Source: Phoronis australis
Taxonomy: Eukaryota > Phoronida > Phoronidae
Direction: 5' to 3'
Assembly (NCBI GenBank): GCA_002633005.1
Contig: NMRA01000010.1
Span: 1,206,443 to 1,270,442, forward strand
DNA length: 64,000 nucleotides
Shown here: positions 49,724 to 61,193 of the stretch, one piece after another
Layout of the letters: each line of letters opens with the position of its first letter
Numbering within the stretch: the first letter of the stretch is position 1
The notes under the pieces: generated by a model
What the model saw: the letters and a program-made list of their open reading frames with translations, nothing else
Told to the model about the DNA's origin: nothing
Database searches by the model: none
Program-made: the position numbers and the translations under genes

Positions 49724-49850
49724 TTGTATTTTCTGCAGGTTCTCATGCAGCTTACCTTTACTCATTTGACGTCTTGCAAACACACACGATGGAGAGCATC
49801 AAAACGTAGGCTTCCTGCACGTTGCAGGAGTAGACGAAGAGAGACCACTT
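49724..49850. repeat. Direct repeat flanking a gag fragment, left copy
   Basis: About 85% identical by eye to 51147-51264. Shared: ATTGTATTT.CTGCAGGTTCTC, CTTACCTTTACTCAT, GATGGAGAGCATCAAAACG and CTGCACGTTGCAGGA. The pair brackets the minus-strand gag remnant and may be decayed LTR or leader pieces. Confidence 0.75.
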
Positions 49851-49919
49851 GGCGAACAGCAACTTCATCGTCTTCCATATTTCCTTCTCTACAAAAAGTT
49901 CGGCGAATTGGAAGTAACC

Positions 49920-50700
49920 TTTAAGTCTCTGGTTGTTGAAAAACATCTAGCAGCATTCAAGGCCGCCATGACTGTATTTGGTCAACCGTTTATAGCCAAC
50001 TGTGCAATCTCTGTATCCCGTAGACCTAAACAGAACCGAAGAACCGCCTGAGCTTCGTCAGAGTCCCTCGCCTCTGGAAAGGCCAACAAGAATAAACTTG
50101 CAAGACGGTCAGCCCATTGTCCTAAGGACTCGTCAGAAGTCTGTTTGGCTGACTGAAACCCAAGTTGGTGCACTTCATTGCACTCGATATCTGCCCCAAA
50201 GCGATAGGTTATATGATCGAAACTTGAGTGTGGATGAGCTTTAATACGGTTGGAAAACCAACGAGAGGCGCCACCTTCCAAGCACATGCCCAGCTCGGCT
50301 CTACGTTTTTGACCTGACCAAAAATTGTCTCGGGCAACATTACTGAATTTCTATAGAAAATCCTCCCATGTACCTAACTTGCCATTAAAGATTAGGTTGC
50401 GAGGGTGACGTGACAGGTAATGAATTCCAGAGCCAGAGGGCTTGTGTGACGTGCTAGTATGCGAAGAAAAGTTAGTCTTTGCATAAGCACAACCACTACG
50501 AGACTTCGACGATGGTGTCAGTTTAGCTGCCAACTTGGGATTTGAATAGTCAGGGCTAGAGGTAAGTATAGATGCTTTTTTCTTACCATATTGGTCGCAA
50601 ACCGTGACTACTTTCTCCAAATCTTGTGGCACACCGGATGGGATTATTAAGTCGACGGACTTCTGGACAGTCTTCGTTGACTTCTAATTGGAATGTATCT
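49920..50700 (-). pseudogene. Retrotransposon gag-like remnant
   Basis: Two successive minus-strand frames. The upstream one (50632-50351) ends FNGKLGTWEDFL, and the downstream one (50287-49982) has CLEGGASRWF..., then ADRLASL.LLAFPEA and a Leu-rich helix (QAVLRFCLGL). The spacing of the Gly-Lys..Trp-Phe and Leu-Gly-Ala-Trp signatures is that of LTR-retrotransposon capsid domains. A frameshift separates the halves; no zinc knuckle or pol follows before the left direct repeat. Confidence 0.6.
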
Positions 50701-51146
50701 TACACACATTCTCCGGAGTAATAGCTGACATTGCTCTAAAGTCCATAATCTGAGCAGCAATGTCAGTGCATGGTCATACCTGGTATGTCCAACAAAGTGG
50801 CAGCATCACAAGAGTTTATTTGAACCTTGGATGCCTTGATATGGTGCCAAAAATGGCTGTGGCACTGGAGAAACAATATGTCTGCCAAGACTGAAGTAGG
50901 AATTAACAATACCCAATAATGATAAATATGAATCTATACAAATAGAAATGATATTAACAAGACAACAAATGAAAGATGAAGAAAGTAAAAAATGAAACAG
51001 GTGAACACCTGTGTTCAGTGACCAATCCGCTACGACACGGGTGGTACCGAGCGACAAAGAAACAAGATCCAGGAAGAAATTTGCATTAAATTACGCGCCA
51101 CTTGGTGTAAAAGTAGGAAAGTGCACGTAGCGACTACGCCAAATAT

Positions 51147-51264
51147 TGTATTTACTGCAGGTTCTCGTGCATCTTACCTTTACTCATCTGACTTTTTGCA
51201 AACGATGGAGAGCATCAAAACGCAGGCTTCCTGCACGTTGCAGGACTAGACGAAGAGAGACCAG
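51147..51264. repeat. Direct repeat flanking a gag fragment, right copy
   Basis: Partner of 49724-49850, same orientation, 1.42 kb apart. It lies on the 5' side of the minus-strand gag remnant. Confidence 0.75.
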
Positions 51265-54200
51265 CCAGCTCCAAACATGCCCCAGTCACATGACAACACT
51301 AAACGCACAACATCCGGCCACTCACGAAAAGTAACGGACTACACGAACATACGAGTCAACACGAAAGACGAGACAACACAAATCTACATTCACTACATTG
51401 CCCAAACTCCACGGTTGGACTATGAAAGTTTTCGGAGTATCGAACCTAGCTAGCCACGCTTAAAATTTCTATAGATTAGTAACTGTGAAACGAAAAAGCA
51501 TTTTTGTTCAAAAAGTCAATGTATCCACAATGTTTTTGCATTGGCGTTTAATGTTTTAGCGGTGTATAACGATGACGTCAAGGGATAACTTTATACCGTT
51601 AAACACATGTACCTAACGGTGAACGGAGCAACAGTCTGTGTTGACACGATGAGGCCACAGATTAATTTTGATTCTTCTGCCTGCCACATGGCGTCGGAAA
51701 AAATAAAGGGCTCCGATCTCGGGCAGATCTGGTCGTCCTAAATTGGCGCAAAATACGTCTTGTTTTGGGTGGCATGCTCCTTAAGAATTCAACATCGAGT
51801 GCTAAACAGGGACGAAATTGATATTTGAATTGAAATATCATGTGAGTTACAAAAGAAAATTTGAAAATTTTGTGAGTTGGTGAGCCTAGCGCGGAGGAGC
51901 AGTATGTGAGATGGAACAGGGTTTAATATTTTTTATGACTTGGCCTGAGAACGTCGTTTTCTTTGTAACCACCATCGTCATGTGTGCTGTACACCGATAG
52001 AGAATCGATAAATACATTACGTGCAACAGCAATGATATCGTGCTTGTTATCAAACTTAGGATACGTAATCCAGCTAAAAGGACATAATCGGTTTTACAGC
52101 CCGAAAACGTGTTTTCAAGTTTATTGTTGGATAAGATACACTCCATGAAGTTTTTAGCCTTCACTAGAGAAATAAAGCAACAAAGTACGTTGTTGTTTTT
52201 TTCTGAGTTCACTACAAATCCCCAATGACTGCAATTGTCTGCCATTGGATTCCGACCGCTCACTATGGGTTCAGTGATTCCGCGTTGGGTCAGACCTAAA
52301 TGTTCGGAAAACATTTGGAATTATCACTGCTGTAGAAATTTTGTTGGTGCACCTCAGGAAAAGTAAAATTTAAACTAGAAATTTCTATTAAATCCAGTTT
52401 ATTTAGAAAAAACCGCGTCATATTTATGTGAAATAGTAGTTCTTGGGCTTATAGTTTCGAATAAAGTGGTTTGGATAAAGATCCGTTTTAACAAAAATGA
52501 AGTGGAAACGGTGTCTTTAAACAACCAATTGTGTTTCACAATAGAATTTAACCTTGCAATCTCTCTTTCTGGGAATGTTCGAGTTAAATACATTAAGCGC
52601 CTAAACCTTTTTGTTCACACACGTTTTGACGAGTTGTTAATTGTTTATAACGTCTTTGTCCGCGATCACCTTCGCTTATCGATTTTTTGTTATCTCCTGA
52701 TGTAGGTATCGTGTAAACAACGACTGATTTCAAAGAGGCAGCAGAAACAGCCTCGTATGAGTTAGTTTGCGTGCACACAATATACAAGTGTGTTGGGATA
52801 GACTACAAGGCAGACACGAGGGAGCTGACTGGACATGGCTGTAGGCCATTGGAAATGTGGACATAAACTAACATCCGCTGAAAATTTCCAAAAATTGCCC
52901 CTAAAACAGCGTACCGGAAACTGTCCAAAATATCGCTCATTAATGACAAGTAACATTTCTTCGAATTTTAGCTTGCTTCGGAAGAAGCTCCCTCTCAAAG
53001 GAAGATATTTACATGAACCGGATTTTAGAAAGCATTTAGTGATTGTTTTATGCAAAGACAAATACATGTTTTCACCTTAATGGAATGTTCCACTACCTTG
53101 CATATGATGTTCAGTAAAACCTTGCATTTAGAAAGCAACTAATTTCCGAATAAACGCTCTTGTTTTCATTTCCGGTTTTTTGGAAAAACACTTGCTCGTA
53201 GTGCTTTTCCGAACATTTCCTAAATTAATGCGGGGGTTGGTTTGAATTAAAATAAATCGATTAAAAGAAAACGATCTGCTGAGAATGAAAGATGAATTAT
53301 CAGAAAAACTCAGACCAAAATCCACTGAAATCTTTCGCTCTCGATTTAGAGTAGACTTTCGGATTATGGCGTGGTGCCTTTTTCTATTGGCCTAAAGCAG
53401 AAGATTTCAATCATTAAAAATTAATATCCATTTACTTATCTTATTAATAAAATTTATTCACCTTGGTATAATGTTTTCAACTACTGAGTCTGCTATTGAT
53501 AATCAAAACCTATAACAAGATTTGAACGTACCTGTCCTATTTTCGCTCCGATTATAACGCACCTTGCAGGCGCTTTGTTGAGAAATCTCGAACACCGAAA
53601 TAATCCCTAGCATCTTTGTCCATACCGTTTGAAATGGCGGCGATCGACAAGGAGTGGCATTTAGAAGTTTTTTCGCGATGGTTGTATTTACCATTCCCAA
53701 TTTCATTAAAAATTGGTGCCTGCTTTGTTAACACGCATTTGAAGGCTTCGAATGACATTTTCTGGATTTTTAGTCTGTTCTGAGTGAACGATTGCCAGTT
53801 GTTGACCCCTTGGCCCACTTTTTTGCTCATTCGTGGCTTTTCTTAAACCTTTACTTTGTGGGGGGATTCAGCTACCTTTCGGACACTTAAAAGTCTGGCG
53901 GATCGACACCCACTCTTCACCTGATTTCTGTACTTTGGAGAGTCTTGGCAGTCTGAATACAGTGTCGCCCATTTCGTAATAATCTCACGCAAATGGTGGC
54001 TTTGAGGTGAAAACTGCTGATTTGGTGTATTTTGATCGTTTTTAAGTAGCTAGGTGAACTTCCGGTTATAGTAAGGGAAGGAAAGTTGACTCTGGAACCA
54101 GTTTCAATAGATTTTGTGCAAGGATTTTGAAGTCTTTGCCCCAGAATACTATTCATATTTTCAGGTTCTGTACACGTACCTTGTGGAAAAGTGTGTTGGA

Positions 54201-54680
54201 GCTGCCAAGACCTGTTTTTTACAAGTCGTGAAACTCTAGCTCGGTCTGAAGCAATAAGGAGGACACCACTTTCTACGGAGCTCAAACAACATTTCTGAAT
54301 TGAGTGAGGAACAAGATAAAGCCTGTTTATAACGGTTATTAACCTAAATAAAAAGTTGCTTTTTGACAGAAAGTACTGGTCTAACGCCACTCTAACATAC
54401 AGTTGAAAACGTGTAGTAAAACCTTCAACTCAGTTGTTGATTGGAACATCAGATTCTGCCGTACAAGAAACAAGCAAGTTTTGAGGGGAGGAAGTCAACT
54501 TAGGATTATGTATAGCGATCGGCAGAAAGCATCCTGAGGTTTGGTTTGTGGTTATGACCGAGTCAAGGAGAGAATCAGAGAAAGTAACTAGAATGTCATT
54601 GCCAACATTTCCAATCAAGATTTCTGAATGTACTAGAAATGGAAATCAGTTGTAGTCTCTTTTAACTAAACTGGGTGGTG
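51265..54680. other. Gene-free stretch
   Basis: Only short open frames, none with a family signature. The longest, on the minus strand at 53917-54390, has composition like random AT-rich DNA. No large repeat seen by eye. Confidence 0.45.
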
Positions 54681-54689
54681 GCTTTATTT

Positions 54690-55957
54690 TCTTCTCAAAC
54701 TTGCGTTTAAGAAATTTGAAAATGTCAATTAACAATTCCTTTTATACTGAAGTGCTGAAAAGCTTAAAGCCTTTGAATATAGAAGTTTTTAAGAATATAC
54801 CTATTAACCAACAAGTGTTGTGGAATAATCAAAACATTTTACTTAGCAATAAATCCGTATTTTGTCGGGAAATGTTTGAAGCGAGACTGTTATTTTCTGA
54901 AGATTTTCTAGATAATGAAAATAAAATTCTTAGTTGGGATTTTATCAAAAACAAATACAATCTCAAGAATTTTTGTATATTCCAATACAATTTTGTTGTT
55001 TGTGCATTGAGGAAGCATCTTGGTGAACTAGAACCAAGATCTATTGGTTGTAACAGCTTTCATTTAATTAATTATAGCAGTTGTAGTAAAGATTGGTATA
55101 AAAGGTGTACTATACATACTTTTGCACAAAAACCCGACACTTATGCGCGGTTAAGTAATTATTATAATGAACAAGATATCAGAGAAATTTATTTTTTCCC
55201 TTCAGCCTCCCAATAAATCCTGAATTAAAAAACTTCAGGTACCTCTTTACCCAGAGAAGAATATTTACAAATATCACTTTATACAAAATAGGGGTGGTTG
55301 ATACTGATAAGTGCCCCTATTGTGATGAGTTACAGACTCTATTTCAAATGTTTCATTATTGCATATGTGTCAGGACTTTCTGGGAATCAGTGCAAACACT
55401 CTTAAATAAAGCCCTAAATACCCAGTACATGTTTACGATGTGGGACATATTAGATTCTGTTCAAAACCCTAATACAAACCACAAATTAATTTGCAATACC
55501 ATTAATACACTTGCACTTCATTTACCAGACATCAAATGTAAAAAAGCCTCCCCTTTTTAAGGATTTCAAGTTGAAATTACAAACTTTTATAAACACAATT
55601 TTAACAGGTATCTCGGACACAAATATGGATAGATGGAGATGTCTGCACGCATGCTTTTAATTAGTATTGTAGAAATCATCAAAGTTGTACTGTTATTATT
55701 ATTTTATATGTATTTATGTTTGTACGTATTTATATAGAACCTAATTTCTCCAGACGTAATTTCAACACGGCGTGTGTGTGTGTGAAAAGCGCATGAAAGT
55801 CCTTCCCTCGCTCCCATTTCCCCTTTCCAGTTACATTTTATTGCTTTATATATCTATTAGTCACTATTATATACTTTTGTTAAAGCCAGAACTGAGGCAC
55901 CCAACCTCAGACTGGCTACGTGATGTTGTCTGGGCAATAAATGTATTAAAAAAAAAT
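54690..55957 (+). mobile_element. 5'-truncated LINE (L1/Tx1-type ORF2 C-terminus plus 3' tail)
   Basis: An open frame from about 54701 to 55216 shows the region downstream of the reverse transcriptase (LWNNQNILLSNKSVF, FLDNENKILSWDFIKNKYNL). After a frameshift near 55216, the next open frame to 55560 has the C-terminal zinc-knuckle-like CPYCDEL....FHYC.....FW. A non-coding tail ends GGGCAATAAATGTATT followed by nine A. No apurinic endonuclease or RT core is present, so the copy is truncated at about 54.69 kb. Recent enough to keep long open frames. Confidence 0.8.
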
Positions 55958-58640
55958 TGTAGGCCTACATATAACTGCCGATATCACGGCTAAGCCAAGA
56001 TAGTCTAGTCTTTTTTGCCACAAGGGTTGGGTGATCTTCATACAGTAAGATAAGGTCGTTTGGGCTCATTTTTACAGAAAACTTACATGTATAACTGGAC
56101 TTGGTGTTTGTTTCCCGAGAATGGATTTTGGTCACCGAGTACAGAAAGTTTTAGGACGTGAGTGAAAATAAGGGGCCCGGTCTGTAGCGCGTGTTCAGCC
56201 GGGTGCCTGCTGTTCTTGAGTGAAATTGTTCCCACACCCTGGGCAGTGCTGTCATCAAATCGATTAAATAGTCTGATTCAGAGTGGTGAGCTTGATAGCT
56301 ACTCAATCTACAAAGTATTTTATGATTAGGCAAAGCTCCTAGTCTTGTATGCAGCTTCTAATATCACTGAGCCTCGAGAACAGCATCTGGTTCTTCATTG
56401 GTGAAGGAAAAATGTGAACCGCTTATGAAATCATACACCTGTGCTACGAACGAATCGTGTAAAATTAAAGCAGTGATTCAATTCACTACAGTAGGCCTAT
56501 AACGTATACATCGCAAATAACGTAAGTAACGCTGCTTAAGAAACGCCACAAATCAACACTCAGCTAATCCCATTAATTGTGTAACGTAAAACCAACATGT
56601 TAGAGCTACAGGTCTTTAGAAAAACAGATTTACATGTCAGCACTTACATGCGATAAAGCACAATTCACTTAATTAAAGGCCTAATGTTTATTAAAGGAAC
56701 GTTCAATCATGAATGACCACACTGACATCCTTACTGAGTTTCAAAATCATTGATTTCTCGACAACGTGTAGCAGTTGAACACCGTTCAACGACTATAGTC
56801 GGATATAACGTGCCCATATTTTGAGAACCAGTTTGATGCTCGTTGTTCAGTGGAGACAAGTGGTTCTCAACATAAGGGCACTTTACATCCGATCATTAAT
56901 TTTGCACAAATTGTCGCCACTGGAAATGCACATCACGTTTTGAGGAGACGGCCATTTGAATTGAGTTTCAAGCTTCGTCATGCGGAACCCTTTTCTACTT
57001 CTTTCGTGGGTTGCCGGTACAAAGTCAGCCTTCTGGTTTGGAACAAGCTTGGACGCTTTCAAGAGTCGCAAAAGCCGCCCTCTAGGTACACCTGGCAGTA
57101 AAATGAAGTATCTCTTGCCACTTTGGCGTTTTTACTGCTAACGACGTGCAGTATCACCGTGTTCTTGACTAACTTGATGTTCTGTTAAAAATGACATATG
57201 TAGAGATCAGATAAAAATAGACAATGTAGAAACAGATAAAATGCTTTAAAACCCGCTAAAATATTCATAAAGAACACTGACTGGCTTTCCAGCCTAATGT
57301 GTGAGGCTCTTCATCAGGTATGAAGACAAATGGCGCGAAGGGTTTACCCTAGAATGCCAACTCCCGCACGTGACTTGTGCATAGGCGGATTTAGGGAGGC
57401 GGCAGGGCGCTCGCCGCCCCCCTGGCGGCTGCAAAAGTAAAACAATAAATGCGTGAGGAAATATTGAGTTTATTATTTAATTAACACCGGCGAAAACAAG
57501 ATTTGGCAGTTTGTGGAGTTTTAGGTTATGTTTGTGTGCTGAGGTTCTGACCCGATATCAAGTTTCCGATTCAGACAACCGGCGCAATCGTAACGGTAAC
57601 TATGGCTAAGTTATGCCGCTCCCGATCGATATGACCGGGATATCTCAGGCGACCGGCAGTGGCGCTGTGCACCACCACTCCATTTCTGTCGTCTGCTCCA
57701 CTGTGCAATGAAAAAATTCATCTTTTCAAAGAAAACGGAAGCTGAGTGACGTTGAAGAAACAGAAGCTGCTAGTAAGATGTAAATTTTAAATCGAAGCCC
57801 GAGTGAATAACTCAGAAACTCATTATTCGCTCTTTGTCAAACATTAAAATTGAGACGATTTGTAAAGCAGTCACGTTGTTAATGCCAACAAGAAAAATGG
57901 ATTTGGCCTTTTTGGGAACTTGAGACTGTTTTAAACGCAACAAATTTTGCTGCGAACTGGTTCCACAAAATATAAAGCGTGTAACAAACATTACGGAAAG
58001 AATCAGGTTCGCCCGCGAACGCTGTGGACCATAAACAACATATGCCTCATAGCGACGTCCGTTAGTTGGGAGTGTGGGGGTATAAAGGAAGAGCACGCGC
58101 TCGCTGACCTACAGGTCATGAGTTCGAATACTTGCACATTAATTTTACGAATTTTCCATTTTTAAATCACAGTCGGCAATACCGCTGTTAAACAGTTTAA
58201 ATGCTTTAAAACAAGAATTGTTAATTTAATTATTGGGGACAAATAAAACAACAAGACTAATACATATTTTAAGTTGTATTGGGAATTTCAGGGTCACAGC
58301 TCTACAAATAAATATCTCACAGAAGGAACCAGATGGGTTCCTTAATTACAAGAGATAACACACACATTTACGATACCCAATGTGTAATTGCGTATCGGAT
58401 AGTAAGTGGCACAGGTTAGCATAGTACCAAAGGGGTACATAATACCAAATGGATATTGGCCGATTGCCTACCAAGTGGATCGAGCAAAACGGAAAATTCA
58501 ATAACAAGTACCAAAACTGTCAAAATGGCAAATATCATATAAAGTACCAAGTGGGTACACTAAGCAGTCAACTGGGCTATAACATCCTGCAAAGCCGGTT
58601 CCGGACAAGCTGAGTGAACAGACCAGCCGCAGTGATAAAG
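55958..58640. other. Gene-free stretch with small inverted repeats
   Basis: Contains a 73-base hairpin at 56809-56881 (GTGCCCATATTTTGAGAACCA and its near complement) and a partial hAT-like element from 57380. No coding frame with a recognisable signature. Confidence 0.45.
57380..57600. mobile_element. Partial hAT-like MITE
   Basis: CATAGGCGGATTTAGGG at 57380 equals the left end of the 14690 copy, and GTGAGGAAATA..TGAGTTTATTA follows as there. The matching right end was not found with confidence. Confidence 0.55.
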
Positions 58641-58693
58641 AGATATTGTAAGGAACGTGGTGTTGTGGCTCAGTATGTGCCACATGGGAAGGG

Positions 58694-59085
58694 TTGTTCA
58701 TGGAAGAACAATCCTTTCCACCGCCACAATCCGCGTGGGGGGCCGTGACCCTGGAAGAGGAGTGGCAGGGGATTGGGGAAAAAGGTAGTCGCAAACAACG
58801 AGAATGGACCGATGCCTTTCTCGGATTTGGCTTCCCCCGCGTTCGACTTGAGGCACACCACACTAGGACAGGTTGGATACCTCACGATGAGCAGTGCCGC
58901 TCCCGCAAAGCTCGCAACCCAGCCACACCCTGGTCGACGATAGAGCCGGAGTTGTGGTCGCTATACATGACAGGTCCCTCTTCTGACACCATATCGCACC
59001 CAGCTGCCAGACACTGCTTTGCCTTAACTACAAGGGAAATTGCACTACATGGCAGTGGAACTGACGTTCAGGATCCTATGTGCTC
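58694..59085 (+). other. Unassigned ORF running into an N
   Basis: A 150-codon frame starting MFMEEQSFPPPQSAW; it crosses the N at 59086, so its last 20 codons are unreliable. It is locally more GC-rich than the flanks, which suggests a once-coding mobile element. A second frame here gives HGKGCSWKNNPFHRHNP, so the true frame is uncertain. Family not recognised. Confidence 0.25.
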
Positions 59086-59423
59086 NAAGGTAAAACACCA
59101 TCAGAATGGTAGATGTCATTACATAAAGATCCATAAACAGATCTAAAATCATTATTCAAAAAGTCCTTTTTATTTGAGGCTGCCTTTAAGACGAATACCG
59201 ACAAGGTTGATAAAATCGTTAATTAAAACTTGAAATTTCTATGGCATGATATTCAAAATCAAGCCCGTTTAGTCTAACGAACAACGGCGGTAGCATTTTG
59301 TCTGGTTCGTTCGAGTCCCCTAGGCTTGTTTGGAGATACCATTTGGCAAATTCTCGAATGTTAAGGTCTTAAAAACAGGTGTGTTTAGGTACTTTCGAAA
59401 AATTACTCATATTGCCTACCTAA

Positions 59424-59443
59424 GTGTGTGTGTGTGTGCGTGC

Positions 59444-59487
<44 letters not shown>
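59424..59487. repeat. (GT)n microsatellite
   Basis: 64 bp of GT dinucleotides with two interruptions (GCGTGCGC). Confidence 0.98.
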
Positions 59488-59491
<4 letters not shown>

Positions 59492-61193
59492 GTACTGTTT
59501 TCAATTGTTTCTATGATAATTCATTTGTGCAATGTTTACCTTTTGCCCAGATGCCGTTTTTCGATTTCTGAGAAGTTGACCTACAGTTATCAGTAATACC
59601 GTCAGAGGTCTTAAATTCGTGAGTGCCCTAAAGTCGTGAACGATCTTATTTCCTCTTCTGCGCGGTCCCGCGACATGTGGTGTTGAAGTTTCCAGCGTTC
59701 GTCTGCTTACGAACGTCAAACGAATACCCGGACGTGTTGGTATTCACAATATGATAACAAACAGTGAGTGAGTGGCTTCTTTTTTCAAATGTATATTAAA
59801 AACAACATATTTCACTAATCCATTTTTGTGAATTTTGGGATATATTTTCGAAAATATTCATCGTTCAGATTTACTCAAACACGCGTTCCAGGGGTAGCTT
59901 GAACAATGTATCAAAATGTCCCAGGGTCAATCAAGTTTTGTAAGGCCAAAGCGATAAAATACAGAGAGATAATTGATGCTAGCGTTTTACATGAACAACC
60001 TCATTGAAAACGTCTGTGCACATCAAGGTTGGGTGCAAAACATATAACAATTTATTACAATTGAAACTGAAGTATAATAAACAAAGCAACGCATTTTTAT
60101 GTCATCTAGAGTAACTGTAAGCACTGTAGTTGGCTTGCGTGGTCATACTTCGTGCATTTCCGTCTAAACGAAACGGTCATGACTTTAGGGCCTCATTCAA
60201 AATGGCCGGCGATATCAGCGACCGTTTCAAAACTCTGCTTACGGAGACAAACAAGGATTAAGATTGTCAAAACACGTATATTTGAGAAGGCTGATATATG
60301 TCCATGACATCACATGCGCAGTTGCTAAAGGACATTGGGTAGTATGACAATCAGCTGCTTATTATGCTTACATTCACGACTTTAGGTCACCGGTGTGTAT
60401 TTACCTATACCTGTGAAATAAAATTTAAAAAAATCGAAAGTTTACCTTGTAAAAGAACCCAATCCAGCACTTCGTGTTGCTGACAGCGTGCAGTGTATTC
60501 GTCAGTTGCCCCGCTCTTGGTGGACTGTCCCACTTTTTTCCGCCATCCCGCCACACCATCGAAATGTCCCGCTTTTTGACACACGGCCAAATTGATATTA
60601 GTCATATACCATTGTAATTTCCCACGCGACATAGCCATATTTCCCTCTCGACTGCAAAGAAAAAAACGTGACGTTTCATGTTTTCTGCGAACCCCGCAAT
60701 TTCCCATTCAACTATAAAAAACAACAAAAATCCTGTCGGAATTTTTGGGTGTTACATCTCCCGTTCGACAAAAAGCGCTGTCCTTGTGTGTTGCTACAAA
60801 CATTTCACCTTTACGCTTTGGCTTAGACCCAGATGACCCACTTTATATCCTGAAGTCTCGGTTTTCAATCCAGTTGTTTCGTTTTCTGTTCTTGAATGTT
60901 GACCGTGACAACTACATGTATGCAACAGGTGTTCAAAATAACATGGTCTCTTTTTACGAATATTGTTATTTTCCAGAGTCCACTTTCTTTAGTAACATAA
61001 CAATCGCAAAAAAAAACGTTCCAATGTAACACACACTACATGTATCAGGATCAATAACTTTAATTTACTTTCTGAAGAAAACAGTTTATTTCTAAACTTT
61101 TGTGGAAAGTCATACACTGCAACCAACGTGAGCTATCCACAGTACATTTCAAAGCTATGTGATGGATTTCTGCCCATTTTTTATCTATCAGAA

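Noticed and set aside
53503-54390. Minus-strand ORFs at 53.5-54.4 kb as a gene
   Set aside because: No shared family signature, no splice logic joining them, and composition like the non-coding surroundings.
59330-59596. 88-codon ORF with a Cys/Val run
   Set aside because: It is the translation of the GT microsatellite.
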